NCBI RefSeq assembly: GCF_039729195.1
Contig: NZ_CP155796.1
Location: 4,712,001 to 4,776,000 of the forward strand
Direction of reading: 5' to 3'
Source of the DNA: Mycobacterium sp. DL
GTDB lineage: Bacteria > Actinomycetota > Actinomycetes > Mycobacteriales > Mycobacteriaceae
DNA: 64,000 nt
The position numbers were made by a program, and so were the translations under genes. Below are positions 13,784 to 23,916 of this stretch, one piece after another. The stretch's first letter is position 1, and every line of letters starts with the position of its first letter. Under the pieces are notes generated by a model that did no database searches, was not told where the DNA came from, and saw nothing but the letters and a program-made list of their open reading frames with translations.

Positions 13784-16444
13784 ATGACTGCCACCACCGA
13801 AGCCGAAACATTCTCCATTGCACTGTCCTTCGAAGACGGCGTGACTCGGTTCATCACCTGCCGCGACGACCAAACCGTTGCCGACGCCTCCTACCGCCAG
13901 CGCATCAACATCCCGCTGGACTGCCGTGACGGCGCGTGCGGCACCTGTAAGGCGCTGTGCGAGTCGGGTACCTACGACGGCGGTACCTACATCGACGACG
14001 CACTAACACCGGACGAGGCGGCGTCGGGTTACGTGCTGCCGTGCAGCATGCGGCCGCAATCGGATCTGGTGCTTCAGATCGCCAGCACCTCGGAAGTGGC
14101 CAAGACCCGTGCGGCGACGTACACCGGCACCGTGACCGCGCTCGATCGACTGTCCGACACCACCGTGGCCCTCGGTGTGGAGATTCCGAACCGCGCCGAG
14201 CTGGCCTTCCTGCCAGGGCAGTACGTGAACATCGTGGTGCCCGGCACCGACGAGACCCGGTCGTATTCGTTCTCCAACGCACCCGACCAGGACCGGCTCA
14301 CCTTCTTGGTGAAGCTCACCCCGGGCGGGGTGATGTCGGAGTATCTCGCCCGGCGCGCCGCGGTCGGCGACACCCTCTCGTTCACCGGTCCCAACGGATC
14401 CTTCTTCCTCCGGGACACTGACCGACCGGTGTTGTTGCTCGCAGGTGGAACCGGGTTGGCGCCCGTGCTGTCGATGCTGCGTGCGATGCGGGATACGTCG
14501 AGTCCACGCAAGGCGCACCTGATCTACGGTGTCAGCACCGACGAGGATCTGGTCGCTCTGGACGAGATCGAGGATCTTGCCGCCACGTTGGACGGATTCA
14601 CCTGGGATCACTGCGTTTCCGACCCGGATTCGACGGCGGTGCACACCGGCTATGTGACGAGTCTGATCGAGCCCGAGCACCTGTACGACGGCGACGTCGC
14701 GGTGTACCTCTGCGGTCCACCCCCGATGGTGGAGGCGGTGCGCACCCATGTGGCACAGGTCGGCATCGAGCCGACCGGCTTCTACTACGAGAAGTTCGCG
14801 CTCGCGCACGTAGGCGCTGCGGCGGCGCAACCGGCTTCGCCGCGTCCCGCGCCGGCCGCGGCAGAACAGGCGCTGCTGATCTCTGCCGATGCCCGCAGTG
14901 TCGCCGGTCAGATCGTACTGCCGGCACACGCCATCACCGCTTCCGGTTCGGGGGCCGTGATCGACGACAACCGGTCCATCCGGTCGATCGTCGGCCAACG
15001 GATCATTCCCGACGCCGGCTCCGGACCCTCGAAGCCTCTCGACAGTGATGACGGGTCGTTGATCGCCAGTGGCGCAACTCATCTTGCCGGGCAATCGATG
15101 TTCGCCGCCGCCGAATCAACCGTCGCCCCGACGCCGGCAGTCGATCCGGTCGTGGCGCAGGACGGATACCAGATCGGCGAGGAACATCCCGAGCTGCACG
15201 CGTCCGATGCGCTGTTCGAGGCGCGGCAGGCACTGGAACTGGGAGCGCTGGAGTTGACGCTCGGGCGTCTGACCTCGCAGCAACTCGCCGGCTACCGACT
15301 TCTTGCGGAGTCGACGTTGCCCTACGTCGACGGGGACCGGTTCGTCGACGCCGCTCAGTACACCGAAACCAACGCGGCGTTCCACGACTACCTGTTCACC
15401 CTGACCGGGAACTCGCATCTGCTGCAGGCCTATCAGGCACTGGATGTGAAGGGGCGGATGAGCGAGGTGCTGCGACATGCCACGTGGTGCCATCCGCTGT
15501 GCGCGCAGGATCACGTGAACATCGTTGATGCGTTCGAAGCCGGGGACCGCACCGCGGCCCGCACCCTGATCACCGCGCATGCCGAGTGTTCGAAGCAGAC
15601 GATGCGACGGGCGATGGCAGACGTGGCGCAGGTGCGTTCCGCCCGGCGGCCACGGTTCGTCACCCCGGGACGCTTCGCTGGGAAGGTCGTCGTCGTCACA
15701 GGCGCCGCTCAGGGCATCGGCGAACAGACTGCGCGCCGCGTGCATGCCGAGGGCGGCATCCTCGTGCTGGCCGACCGCTCGGAACTGGTGAAAGAACTCG
15801 CCGACGAACTGAGCGGGGACGGTGCGCAGGCGCTGGCCGTCACCTCTGATCTGGAGCACTGGGAAGGTGCCGAATCGATTTCACAACAGGCACTCTCGTC
15901 CTTCGGGCGGATCGACATCCTGATCAACAACGTCGGCGGTGCTATCAACTTCAAGCCGTTCACCGAGTTCACCGACGTCGAGATCCGCGCGGAGATCAAC
16001 AGGTCGTTGATGACCACGCTGTACGCCTGCCGCGCCGCGCTTCCGTCGATGGTGGATCGCGGGCAGGGCGTCATCGTCAACGTGTCCTCGGCAGCGACCA
16101 GGGGAATCCATCGCATCCCGTATTCGGCTGCCAAGGGCGGTATCAACGCGATTACTGCGTCACTGGCGATGGAATACGCCGGTGACGGAATTCGAGTGGT
16201 GGCGACTGCGCCGGGCGGCACCGAGGCCCCGGCGCGGCGGATCCCGCGCGGCACCCCGGAGCAGCGCAACGACACCCAGCGTGCCTGGTTCGACGCCCAC
16301 ATCGAGCAGACGATCGACTCGTCGCTGATGAAGCGGTACGGCACTCTCGACGAGCAGGCCGCCGCCATCTGCTTCCTGGCCTCCGACGAGGCGAGCTACA
16401 TCACCGGAGCCGTGCTGCCCGTCGCCGGCGGCGACGCCGGATGA
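13784..16444 (+). CDS. benC: BenC-FCD-BenD fusion: benzoate dioxygenase reductase, FCD ligand-binding domain and cis-diol dehydrogenase
   Basis: An 886-residue protein with three parts. Residues 1-341 are a complete BenC reductase: plant-type 2Fe-2S ligands in CRDGACGTCKALC plus a later Cys, FAD site RSYSFSNAP, NAD site LAGGTGLAP and the C-terminal YYEKF. Residues about 342-469 are an Ala/Pro-rich linker. Residues about 470-612 are a GntR-type FCD domain without its HTH; the metal ligands are N530 (normally Asp), H534, H577 and H599. Residues about 632-886 are a complete BenD short-chain dehydrogenase: TGAAQGIG, Ser768/769, Tyr780 and Lys784. So electron transfer to BenAB and oxidation of the resulting diol to catechol sit on one chain with a possible aromatic-acid sensor between them. 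The frame is continuous over 2.6 kb with no stop; it lies 9 bases after benB and overlaps benK by ATGA. Confidence 0.88.
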   Translation: MTATTEAETFSIALSFEDGVTRFITCRDDQTVADASYRQRINIPLDCRDGACGTCKALCESGTYDGGTYIDDALTPDEAASGYVLPCSMRPQSDLVLQIASTSEVAKTRAATYTGTVTALDRLSDTTVALGVEIPNRAELAFLPGQYVNIVVPGTDETRSYSFSNAPDQDRLTFLVKLTPGGVMSEYLARRAAVGDTLSFTGPNGSFFLRDTDRPVLLLAGGTGLAPVLSMLRAMRDTSSPRKAHLIYGVSTDEDLVALDEIEDLAATLDGFTWDHCVSDPDSTAVHTGYVTSLIEPEHLYDGDVAVYLCGPPPMVEAVRTHVAQVGIEPTGFYYEKFALAHVGAAAAQPASPRPAPAAAEQALLISADARSVAGQIVLPAHAITASGSGAVIDDNRSIRSIVGQRIIPDAGSGPSKPLDSDDGSLIASGATHLAGQSMFAAAESTVAPTPAVDPVVAQDGYQIGEEHPELHASDALFEARQALELGALELTLGRLTSQQLAGYRLLAESTLPYVDGDRFVDAAQYTETNAAFHDYLFTLTGNSHLLQAYQALDVKGRMSEVLRHATWCHPLCAQDHVNIVDAFEAGDRTAARTLITAHAECSKQTMRRAMADVAQVRSARRPRFVTPGRFAGKVVVVTGAAQGIGEQTARRVHAEGGILVLADRSELVKELADELSGDGAQALAVTSDLEHWEGAESISQQALSSFGRIDILINNVGGAINFKPFTEFTDVEIRAEINRSLMTTLYACRAALPSMVDRGQGVIVNVSSAATRGIHRIPYSAAKGGINAITASLAMEYAGDGIRVVATAPGGTEAPARRIPRGTPEQRNDTQRAWFDAHIEQTIDSSLMKRYGTLDEQAAAICFLASDEASYITGAVLPVAGGDAG

Positions 16445-17793
16445 ATCCCACCCCACCCACAGAAAGCCCGATCACCATGTCCGAATCACGTCGGAGGCGC
16501 ACGCTTACGTGGGTCGTCGTACTGTCCACAGCCGCTTTGATATTCGACGGTTTCGACCTGGTGGTGTACGGGACCGTCGTACCCACCCTGCTCGACGACC
16601 CCACCCAGCTCGGCGCCATCTCGCCGCAGCAGGCCGGAGCGCTCGGCAGCTACGCGCTGGTCGGCGTCCTGGTCGGCGCGCTGTGTGCGGGCGCGGTCGG
16701 TGACCTCATCGGACGCCGGAGGGTGATCCTGGTGAATCTGGCATGGTTCTCCGTGGGCATGGGGTTGACCGCGGTGGCGCAATCGGTCACGACATTCGGA
16801 CTGTTCCGTTTTCTCACCGGCATCGGAGTCGGCGCGCTGGTGGCCACCGTGGGCGCGTTGGTGGCGGAGTTCGCCGAGCCGCATCAACGCAATAGGCTCA
16901 ATGCCGTTGTCTACAGCGGTGTTCCGGCCGGTGGCGTGCTGGCGGCCGTGGTGGCGCTGGTGTTCGCCGACAGCGACAGCTGGCGCCTGATGTTCGCCTT
17001 CGGCGCGCTCCCGCTGTTCCTGCTGCTGCCGCTGGCGATGTGGAAGCTCCCGGAGTCGCCGCAGTGGATGCTGTCGAGGGGTCAGCATGCCCGTGCGGCG
17101 GAATCGGCAGCACGCACCGGCGTGACGCTGTCGGATTCCGAACCTGACGGCAGCCGAGCGGGATTCGCAGCATTGGCCTGTCGGCCATTGGTATGGCCGA
17201 CGGCGCTGCTCGGCACGATGAGCTTCGTCGGTTTGCTCCTGACCTATGGATTGAACACCTGGCTGCCGCACATCATGCAGGTCAACGGCTTCGGCAAGGC
17301 GTATTCGCTGATGTTCCTGTTGGTGCTCAACCTCGGTGCCATCATCGGTGGCTTGATCGCGTCATACGCCGCGGATCGGATCGGCGGCGCGCAGCGGGTG
17401 GTGATGACGACCTTCGTCCTCGCCGCGGCGATGCTGGTGCTGCTCACCTTGCAGCTGCCGCTGCCGGTCCTGCTCCTCGCAGTGGCGATCGCAGGGGTGG
17501 GGACTATCGGCACCCAGGTGCTGATCTACGGGCTGGTGGCCGGTTACTACCCGACCCGGGCACGGGCGGCCGGCGTCGCCTGGTGCGCCGGTTTCGGCAG
17601 GCTCGGCGGAATTGTCGGACCGGTCGTCGGCGGTGTGCTCGTCGGGGCCGGTATCGGCGGATCGGTGGCTTTTGTCATCTTCGCAGTGCTCGCTCTGCTC
17701 GGCGCCGCGGTGACGGCCTTCGTGCCGCGCCGCGAACCACCGCGGGATGTGTCGAGCGACCCTGGGGCAGAGGTCCTCGCCACTACGATGTGA
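16441..17793 (+). CDS. benK: Benzoate MFS transporter (AAHS family)
   Basis: A 450-residue, 12-helix major facilitator of the aromatic acid:H+ symporter group. Signature segments: FDGFDLVVYGTVVPTLL in helix 1, the loop 2-3 motif GDLIGRRRVILVN, RFLTGIGVGALVATVGAL, and the central PESPQWMLSRGQHARA. The Asp residues in FDGFDLVVYG match those needed for benzoate transport by BenK/PcaK. Start ATG 16441 overlaps the fusion gene stop (ATGA); an alternative ATG (MSESRRRR) lies 12 codons in. Supplies benzoate to the enzymes encoded just upstream. Confidence 0.9.
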   Translation: MNPTPPTESPITMSESRRRRTLTWVVVLSTAALIFDGFDLVVYGTVVPTLLDDPTQLGAISPQQAGALGSYALVGVLVGALCAGAVGDLIGRRRVILVNLAWFSVGMGLTAVAQSVTTFGLFRFLTGIGVGALVATVGALVAEFAEPHQRNRLNAVVYSGVPAGGVLAAVVALVFADSDSWRLMFAFGALPLFLLLPLAMWKLPESPQWMLSRGQHARAAESAARTGVTLSDSEPDGSRAGFAALACRPLVWPTALLGTMSFVGLLLTYGLNTWLPHIMQVNGFGKAYSLMFLLVLNLGAIIGGLIASYAADRIGGAQRVVMTTFVLAAAMLVLLTLQLPLPVLLLAVAIAGVGTIGTQVLIYGLVAGYYPTRARAAGVAWCAGFGRLGGIVGPVVGGVLVGAGIGGSVAFVIFAVLALLGAAVTAFVPRREPPRDVSSDPGAEVLATTM

Positions 17794-17796
17794 ACG

Positions 17797-20433
17797 GTGC
17801 GCATCGGGCCGAACGGCTGCGTCGGGCGTGACGGCGAATTGTCCGAACTCGCCCGGCGCCTGCGCGGCACCGTCGACGGTGGCGCCGGAGTTGTGGCGGT
17901 TGTCGGTGGTCCCGGCTTCGGGAAGACTGCGCTGTTGCGTGCGTTGGCCGCCCAGCACCACAATTCGATGTGGGCGCGCGCCACGTCCTGGGAGTCCGAT
18001 CTCCCCGGCGGCGTGCTCGCCCAGATGGTGCAGGACGAGGTGCCCCCCGACCCGGTGGACGCAGCGGCCCACCTCGTCGACCTGCTGCGGACACCCGAAC
18101 CGGTGCTGCTGATCGTCGACGACGCCGAGTACGCCGACGCAGAGTCTGTCCAGGCGCTGTCGACACTGGTGCGCCATCAGCGAGAATTGCCCGTCCTGGT
18201 CGTCCTCGCAATGTCGTCGCCTTCACCGGCTCTGTCCGATCTCGCCGCCGACACGGTGACCCTGACCGGATTGCCCGAACCTGCCGTCGCCGCACTCGCC
18301 GCCGGCCGCGGCCGGACCCTGCACCCCTCGATGGTCACCGCGCTCACACAGCACACGCGGGGTAACCCACGCGACGTTCTGGCACTGCTGGACGAGGTCC
18401 CTGACTTCATCTGGGCGCAGCCCGACGCCATCCTGCCTGCGCCCGAACATATTCGAGACCGGACCCGCGAACAGTTGGCGGCCTGCAGCCCCGACGGCCG
18501 GGCACTCGTGGAGGCACTGGCCATACTCGGTGAGGCCGCCTCGCTGGCCGATGCCTCGGCTCTGGCGGGTCTGATCGACCCGCTGCCGGCGTTGGACGCT
18601 GCGAGCAGTGCGGGCCTCGTCGTCTCGGCGACACCCTTCGAACCGGGTCTGCGCGACCGGTCCACCCGGGCGTCGGTGCTCGAACTGATGGGTGCTCAGG
18701 CTGCCGCCGAAGCGCACCGGCGGGCGGCGGGAATCGTCACCGACCCGGTGTCACGGCTCGGCCACCTCGTGGCGGCCACACCGACGCCGGACGCGGCACT
18801 GGCCGATGAGGTCGCGCTGCTCGCGCAGCACAGAGGTGCCGAAGGCGCGTGGGCGCAGGCCGCGACGCTGTTCCGCGACTCCGCGAGGCTGACAGCGGAC
18901 CCGCTGCGGCACGACGAACGGCTCACCCGTTCGGTCGACGCGCTGATCGCCGCGGGTGACTGCGTGGCGGCCGCGGCCAAGGTACCTGTCGTGGAGAGCC
19001 TGCGGGAGACGCCGCTGCGAAATGCGGTACTGGCCTACCTGGCGATCCTTCGCGGCCGGGCAGCCGAAGCAGAAGTCCGACTGGGGCGTGCGTGGGAGAT
19101 CGTCAATCCCGAGCGTGATCCCGACACCGCGGCACTGGTGGCACAACGACACGTCCTGCACTCGCTGATCCGCTGTCGCGGTGACGATCTGGTCACCTGG
19201 GCCGACCGTGCCCTGAGCCTGGCCGACAGCGACTCTCCCGCGGGCATCGAGTCTGCGGCCATCCGGGGCCTCGGACTGCTGGCGGCCGGGCACCCCCGAC
19301 GCGCCGCGGCGGCCTACGACGAGCTCAGTGCGCGGGTCCGCCACGGTGCGCAGGCGCAGCGTGTCGTCATGGGCCGCGGCTGGGTGGAGTTCATCCGAGA
19401 TGACGTCGACGGGGCGCGTGCCAGCCTGGAGAGCGCGGTGGCTGCGGCAGGGATGGGCGGTTCGTCCCGGATCACGCTGTGGGCGTTGGCCTGGCTCGCC
19501 AGAGTGCACTTCGCGACAGGTGAGTGGGACCGCGCAATGGCCACCGTCGAGCGTGGCAGAGCACTCGCGACGGCGACGGGGATCGTGGTGACCACGCCGC
19601 TGCTGGAGTGGACGGCGGCACAGATCGCCGCACTGCGCGGCGACTGGGCGGGTGCGGCGTCGGCGGTGCGCTCGGCAGACTCGGTCGCCGGTGACTACGA
19701 GATGATGGTGATCCCGACGGTGCTGGCTCGTGCGCAGATCGCGGAAGCGGAAGCGGACTACGCGAAGGTTCGCCGGCTGGCGACACCACTGATCCGGATG
19801 GCCGTCGGCACTTCGCTGCAGGAACCGGGCTACTGGCCGTGGCCTGATCTGCTGGCCAACGCGCTGGTGCTCGACGGCCGACTCGAGGAAGCCGACAGCT
19901 TCCTGAAACCGCACGAGCAGCGCGCCAGGTCGCGTGGCCATCGGTCAGCCCAGGCCCGCCTCGGGTATGCCAGGGGCCGCCTGCACGGCGCGCTCGGTGA
20001 CATCCACGCCGCGCGAAGGTCGTTCGAGGCGGCGCTGGAACTGCTCAACGGGTTACCTCTGCGCTACGACACCGCGCGCGTCAACTTCGCCTACGGGCAG
20101 ACGCTGCGCCGGGCCGGGAAACGACGCCAGGCCGACGCCGTGATCGGTGCCGCCCGTGAGATCTATCTGTCCCTGGATGCGCAGACCTATGTCGCCCGCT
20201 GCGATCGTGAACTCAAGGCGGGTGGACTGCATCAGGTCCAGGGTTCGCGGGATGACGTGAACCTCACTGCGCAGGAAGAAGCCGTCACAGCGCTTGTCTC
20301 CCAGGGACTTTCCAATCGCGAAGTGGCTGCGGAACTCTATGTCTCCCCGAAGACGGTGCAATACCATCTCACCCGCGTCTACGCCAAGCTCGGCGTGCGA
20401 TCCCGCTCGGAACTCGCGGCGCTGCGTCGCTGA
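17797..20433 (+). CDS. LAL-type LuxR-family regulator (ATPase + TPR-like + HTH)
   Basis: An 878-residue large ATP-binding LuxR regulator. N-terminal STAND-type ATPase: Walker A GGPGFGKT (residues 37-44) and Walker [12 protein letters not shown] near 105. A long helical TPR-like middle, then a C-terminal LuxR HTH ([29 protein letters not shown]). The GTG start is 3 bases after the benK stop, so it belongs to the ben operon and probably controls it. Its last 55 bases overlap the end of pcaJ on the other strand. Such regulators act as ATP-dependent sensors; here the inducer is presumably benzoate or a metabolite (inference). Confidence 0.87.
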   Translation: MRIGPNGCVGRDGELSELARRLRGTVDGGAGVVAVVGGPGFGKTALLRALAAQHHNSMWARATSWESDLPGGVLAQMVQDEVPPDPVDAAAHLVDLLRTPEPVLLIVDDAEYADAESVQALSTLVRHQRELPVLVVLAMSSPSPALSDLAADTVTLTGLPEPAVAALAAGRGRTLHPSMVTALTQHTRGNPRDVLALLDEVPDFIWAQPDAILPAPEHIRDRTREQLAACSPDGRALVEALAILGEAASLADASALAGLIDPLPALDAASSAGLVVSATPFEPGLRDRSTRASVLELMGAQAAAEAHRRAAGIVTDPVSRLGHLVAATPTPDAALADEVALLAQHRGAEGAWAQAATLFRDSARLTADPLRHDERLTRSVDALIAAGDCVAAAAKVPVVESLRETPLRNAVLAYLAILRGRAAEAEVRLGRAWEIVNPERDPDTAALVAQRHVLHSLIRCRGDDLVTWADRALSLADSDSPAGIESAAIRGLGLLAAGHPRRAAAAYDELSARVRHGAQAQRVVMGRGWVEFIRDDVDGARASLESAVAAAGMGGSSRITLWALAWLARVHFATGEWDRAMATVERGRALATATGIVVTTPLLEWTAAQIAALRGDWAGAASAVRSADSVAGDYEMMVIPTVLARAQIAEAEADYAKVRRLATPLIRMAVGTSLQEPGYWPWPDLLANALVLDGRLEEADSFLKPHEQRARSRGHRSAQARLGYARGRLHGALGDIHAARRSFEAALELLNGLPLRYDTARVNFAYGQTLRRAGKRRQADAVIGAAREIYLSLDAQTYVARCDRELKAGGLHQVQGSRDDVNLTAQEEAVTALVSQGLSNREVAAELYVSPKTVQYHLTRVYAKLGVRSRSELAALRR

Positions 20434-21065
20434 CGGTCGTCGGTGACGGGAGCGGCGGTCTTGTCGACGACGTCTTCGAAAGCCACACCGTCGGCGAGAT
20501 CGACGACGGCGAACCCGGTTCCGGTGATGTCGAACACCCCCAGATCGGTGATGACCCGGTTGACCACAGCCTTGCCCGTCAGTGGAAGATCGCACCGCAG
20601 AACCAGTTTGGCAGCCCCGGACTTGGACACGTGGTCCATGAGCACGATGACCCGCTCCGCACCGCTGACGAGGTCCATCGCGCCACCCATGCCCTTGACC
20701 ATCGAACCGGGCACCATCCAATTGGCCAGATCTCCGTTGGCGGCCACCTGCATGCCGCCCAGCACCGCCACGTCGACATGGCCGCCGCGGATCATCGCGA
20801 AGCTGGTCGCCGAGTCGAAGTACGACGCACCGTCGACCACCGACACGGTCTGCTTGCCCGCGTTCACCAGATCCGGATCCACCTCGTCGTCGTACGGAAA
20901 CGGACCGACCCCGAGGATGCCGTTCTCGGCGTGCAGGGTGACGTCGGACCCGTCCGGCAGGTAGTCCGGGATCAGGGTCGGCAGGCCGATCCCGAGGTTG
21001 ACGTAGTCGCCGTCACGCAGTTCCAGCGCTGCGCGGGCGGCCATCTGGTCGCGGGTCCAGCTCAT
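20379..21065 (-). CDS. pcaJ: 3-oxoadipate CoA-transferase, beta subunit
   Basis: A 228-residue SCOT-family B subunit. The catalytic Glu is in [14 protein letters not shown], and the family blocks [48 protein letters not shown] and [21 protein letters not shown] are all present. With PcaI it moves CoA from succinyl-CoA to 3-oxoadipate. Start ATG 21065 overlaps the pcaI stop (ATGA). The last 18 residues lie beyond the usual end and overlap the LAL regulator tail-to-tail. Last gene of the pcaF-pcaD-pcaI-pcaJ operon. Confidence 0.92.
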   Translation of the reverse strand: MSWTRDQMAARAALELRDGDYVNLGIGLPTLIPDYLPDGSDVTLHAENGILGVGPFPYDDEVDPDLVNAGKQTVSVVDGASYFDSATSFAMIRGGHVDVAVLGGMQVAANGDLANWMVPGSMVKGMGGAMDLVSGAERVIVLMDHVSKSGAAKLVLRCDLPLTGKAVVNRVITDLGVFDITGTGFAVVDLADGVAFEDVVDKTAAPVTDDRQRRSAASSERDRTPSLA

Positions 21066-21856
21066 GACACAACCTCCTGCTGATGATCGGCCGGGCGCGG
21101 CCGGGTCGTACGCTTCTCGATTCCCTTGCGCGAAGCCTGTTCCGGCGTCAGCTCCACCACGCGCTGGACGAAGATGCCCGGCAGATGGACCTCGTCGGGG
21201 TGCAGGTCGCCGACCTCGACCACTCTCTCCGCCTCGACGACGGTGAGCCGGCCGGCCATGGCGGCGGGGGGATTGAAGTTCCGGGCGGCCGCGTGGAAGA
21301 CGCAGTTTCCGGCTTTGTCGGCGACCGCGGCCCGCACCAGCGCGTAATCGGTGACGATCGACTCCTCGAGCAGCATCGGCCGGCCGCCGAACGTCCGCAC
21401 CTCTTTCGGCGGGGACGCGAGCGCCACGCTCCCGTCGGGGTGGTACCGCCACGGCAGGCCGCCATCGGAGACCAGTGTGCCGACTCCGGTCGGGGTGAAG
21501 AACGCGCCGATCCCGCTGCCACCGGCGCGCAGTCTCTCCGCCAGCGTGCCCTGCGGTGTCAGCTCGACGGTCAACTCGCCGGCCAGGTACTGCCGTGCGA
21601 ATTCCTTGTTCTCGCCGACGTAGGAGGCGATGACGCGGGTGATCTTGTGCGCCTCCAGCAGCAGACCCAGCCCGCCGCCGTCGACACCGCAGTTGTTGCT
21701 GACGATCGTCAGGTCGCCCGCCCCCTGCTCGAGCAGGGCTTCGATGAGGAACCAGGGGATCCCGGCAAGTCCGAATCCGCCGACGGCCAGGCTGGCGCCA
21801 TCGGGGATGTCGGACACCGCCTCTTCGGGCGAGCTCACGATCTTGTTCAAAGTCAT
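21062..21856 (-). CDS. pcaI: 3-oxoadipate CoA-transferase, alpha subunit
   Basis: A 264-residue SCOT-family A subunit. Motifs: [20 protein letters not shown] (the oxyanion region), [30 protein letters not shown] and [13 protein letters not shown]. The C-terminal part ([35 protein letters not shown]) matches the family ending. Start ATG 21856 overlaps the pcaD stop (ATGA). Functions with PcaJ as a heteromer in the cytoplasm. A longer open frame upstream is out-of-family sequence inside pcaD. Confidence 0.92.
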   Translation of the reverse strand: MTLNKIVSSPEEAVSDIPDGASLAVGGFGLAGIPWFLIEALLEQGAGDLTIVSNNCGVDGGGLGLLLEAHKITRVIASYVGENKEFARQYLAGELTVELTPQGTLAERLRAGGSGIGAFFTPTGVGTLVSDGGLPWRYHPDGSVALASPPKEVRTFGGRPMLLEESIVTDYALVRAAVADKAGNCVFHAAARNFNPPAAMAGRLTVVEAERVVEVGDLHPDEVHLPGIFVQRVVELTPEQASRKGIEKRTTRPRPADHQQEVVS

Positions 21857-22623
21857 TGCTGCTCCAGGTGTTCGATGAGGGCGGGGGTGATGATGTCGGG
21901 TTGTTCGGCGTTGGCCAGGTGGGCGGCCTGCGGCACCGTCATCAGGCGCGACCCGGGGATTGCGGCGGTGATCTCTTCGAGCTTGGCCGCCGGGGTGGCC
22001 GGGTCGTCGTCGCCGGCGATGGCCAGCGTCGGCGCCGTGATGGAGGAAAGCTGCTCGCGCAGATCGAGTTTCGCGATGGCCTCGCAGCAGGCGGCATATC
22101 CTTCGGCGGGGGTGGCTGCGATCATCTGGTGATACCTGCGGACGGTCTCGGGGTGGGCGTCGAGGTACGCCGGGGTGAACCAGCGGTCGAGAACGGCAGC
22201 GGCCACGGCTTGACTGCCCTGTGCGCGTACCGTGGCTGCCCGCTCCGTCCAGGCGCTCGCCGGCGGGAGTTGCGCCCCGGTGCACAGCAGTGCCATCCGC
22301 GCCACCCGGTCGGAGTTGCGTGCGGCCACCCGCATGACCGTCATCCCGCCTAGGGACAGGCCCACCATGTGCGCCCGCGTCACCGCGAGTCGGTCGAGCA
22401 GCGCGACGAGGTCGTCGGCAAGGTCGTCGATCGAGTACGGTCCGGCGGGCACGGGGGAGTCGCCGTGTCCTCTGGTGTCGTAGCGCACGACCCGGAAATG
22501 CTGCTGCAATTCCTGGATCTGGGCGTCCCACATCCGGTGGGTCGAACCCAGCGAGTTCGACAACACCACCACTGGCGCGTCCGTGGGTCCGGTGACGACC
22601 GAGTGCACCTCGACTGCGCTCAT
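21853..22623 (-). CDS. pcaD: 3-oxoadipate enol-lactonase
   Basis: A 256-residue alpha/beta hydrolase that opens the enol-lactone to 3-oxoadipate. Catalytic Ser is in [10 protein letters not shown], Asp in [10 protein letters not shown], and His in [13 protein letters not shown]. The HG-type motif is [12 protein letters not shown]. The length and the context (between thiolase and CoA-transferase, four genes linked by ATGA overlaps) point to PcaD rather than a general esterase. The start at 22623 (MSAVEVHS) overlaps the pcaF stop. Confidence 0.9.
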   Translation of the reverse strand: MSAVEVHSVVTGPTDAPVVVLSNSLGSTHRMWDAQIQELQQHFRVVRYDTRGHGDSPVPAGPYSIDDLADDLVALLDRLAVTRAHMVGLSLGGMTVMRVAARNSDRVARMALLCTGAQLPPASAWTERAATVRAQGSQAVAAAVLDRWFTPAYLDAHPETVRRYHQMIAATPAEGYAACCEAIAKLDLREQLSSITAPTLAIAGDDDPATPAAKLEEITAAIPGSRLMTVPQAAHLANAEQPDIITPALIEHLEQQ

Positions 22624-23831
22624 CGGGTCACCTCGAAGATGGCGGCCAGTCCCTGCCCGCCGCCGATGCACATCGTCTCCAGGACGGTGCGCGCACCGCG
22701 CCGGCGGGCCTCGTGGGCCGCCGTCGCGAGGATCCGGGCGCCGGTCGCTCCGACGGGATGGCCCAGTGAGATCCCGGATCCGTTGGGGTTCAACCGATCA
22801 TCGAGCGGATCGACCTTCCACTCCGCCAGCACCGCCAACACCTGCGCGGCGAACGCCTCGTTGAGTTCGATCAGATCGATGTCGTCGAGCGTGAGTCCGG
22901 CGCGGTGCAGGGCGGCCGCGGTGGCGCTGACCGGCCCGATGCCCATCGTCTCCGGCCGGCAACCGGTCACCGCCCAGGAGCGCAGCGTCAACATCGGGGT
23001 CAACCCCAGCTTGTCGGCGTGGCTCGCGGTGGTGACGACACACAGTGCGGCACCGTCATTCTGGCCCGAGGCGTTGCCCGCGGTGACGGTGGCGTCGGTG
23101 TCGATCCCGGCCCGGACGGCACGCAAACCCGCAAGCGTCTCGATGTCGACATCGGCCCGTGGATGCTCGTCACGGTCGACGACGACGTCCGCCCTGCCGC
23201 GTTTTCCGGGCACGGTCACCGGGACCAGTTCGTCGGTGAAACGGCCCGCGTCGTGTGCGGCGATCGCCCGCTGATGTGACCGCACGGACAACTCATCCTG
23301 GTCCGCGCGGGAGATGCCGTACTGGCGGCGCAGGTTCTCCGCGGTCTCGATCATGCCGCCGCCGATGGGATGCGAAGCGCCGCCAGCTGTTTCGCGCGCC
23401 CGATCGAGGCGATCGGCGAGAGTGATGCCACCCTGGCGGACGCCGGTGCGAAGGCCCAACGCGTAGTGCTCGACATTGGACATCGATTCCGCGCCTCCGG
23501 CGACGACCACCTCGGCCGCGCCCGTGGCCACCTGCCCGGCGGCGTAGAGCACGGCCTGCAGACCAGAACCGCAACGTCGGTCGATCTGCAAACCGGGAAC
23601 CCCGGTGCCGAGACCGGCGTCCAACGCCGCGACGCGACCGAGTGCGGGCGCTTCGCCGTTGGGGTAACCGGTTCCGAGTACCACGTCATCGACATCACCT
23701 TCGGTGAGTCCGGTCCGGTCGATGAGCGCGCGCAGTGTGGCTGTGGCGAGGTCGGCAGCCGTCAGCGTCGCCAGGGCTCCGCCCATCCGTCCTACCGGGG
23801 TGCGCAGGGGATTGCAGATGACGACGTCCAT
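22620..23831 (-). CDS. pcaF: 3-oxoadipyl-CoA thiolase
   Basis: A 403-residue thiolase. Nucleophile Cys87 in DRRCGSGLQAV, NEAFAAQ, His in GHPVGATGA and the proton-shuttle Cys388 in CIGGGQG are all present. It cleaves 3-oxoadipyl-CoA to succinyl-CoA and acetyl-CoA. The assignment to PcaF rather than a general acetyl-CoA acetyltransferase rests on its position as the first gene of the pcaFDIJ operon. ATG 23831 (MDVVICNPLRTPVG) fits the family start. It is divergent from a LysR regulator across 85 bases. Confidence 0.9.
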   Translation of the reverse strand: MDVVICNPLRTPVGRMGGALATLTAADLATATLRALIDRTGLTEGDVDDVVLGTGYPNGEAPALGRVAALDAGLGTGVPGLQIDRRCGSGLQAVLYAAGQVATGAAEVVVAGGAESMSNVEHYALGLRTGVRQGGITLADRLDRARETAGGASHPIGGGMIETAENLRRQYGISRADQDELSVRSHQRAIAAHDAGRFTDELVPVTVPGKRGRADVVVDRDEHPRADVDIETLAGLRAVRAGIDTDATVTAGNASGQNDGAALCVVTTASHADKLGLTPMLTLRSWAVTGCRPETMGIGPVSATAAALHRAGLTLDDIDLIELNEAFAAQVLAVLAEWKVDPLDDRLNPNGSGISLGHPVGATGARILATAAHEARRRGARTVLETMCIGGGQGLAAIFEVTR

Positions 23832-23916
23832 GCCTCGACGGTAGATCGACACGGCGATATTGTGAAATACTCAAAACACCCTGATTGATATCTTTGACAT
23901 CTGTATTGGAGTTGCC

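Noticed and set aside
14003..15094. 363-codon minus-strand frame opposite the BenC part, as a hint that the fusion might be two genes with something between
   Set aside because: Low-complexity Arg/Gly/His translation; the plus-strand frame is continuous and carries all motifs in order.
23832..23916. LysR T-N11-A boxes between pcaF and its regulator
   Set aside because: The region is AT-rich with several possible half-sites but no single convincing palindrome.
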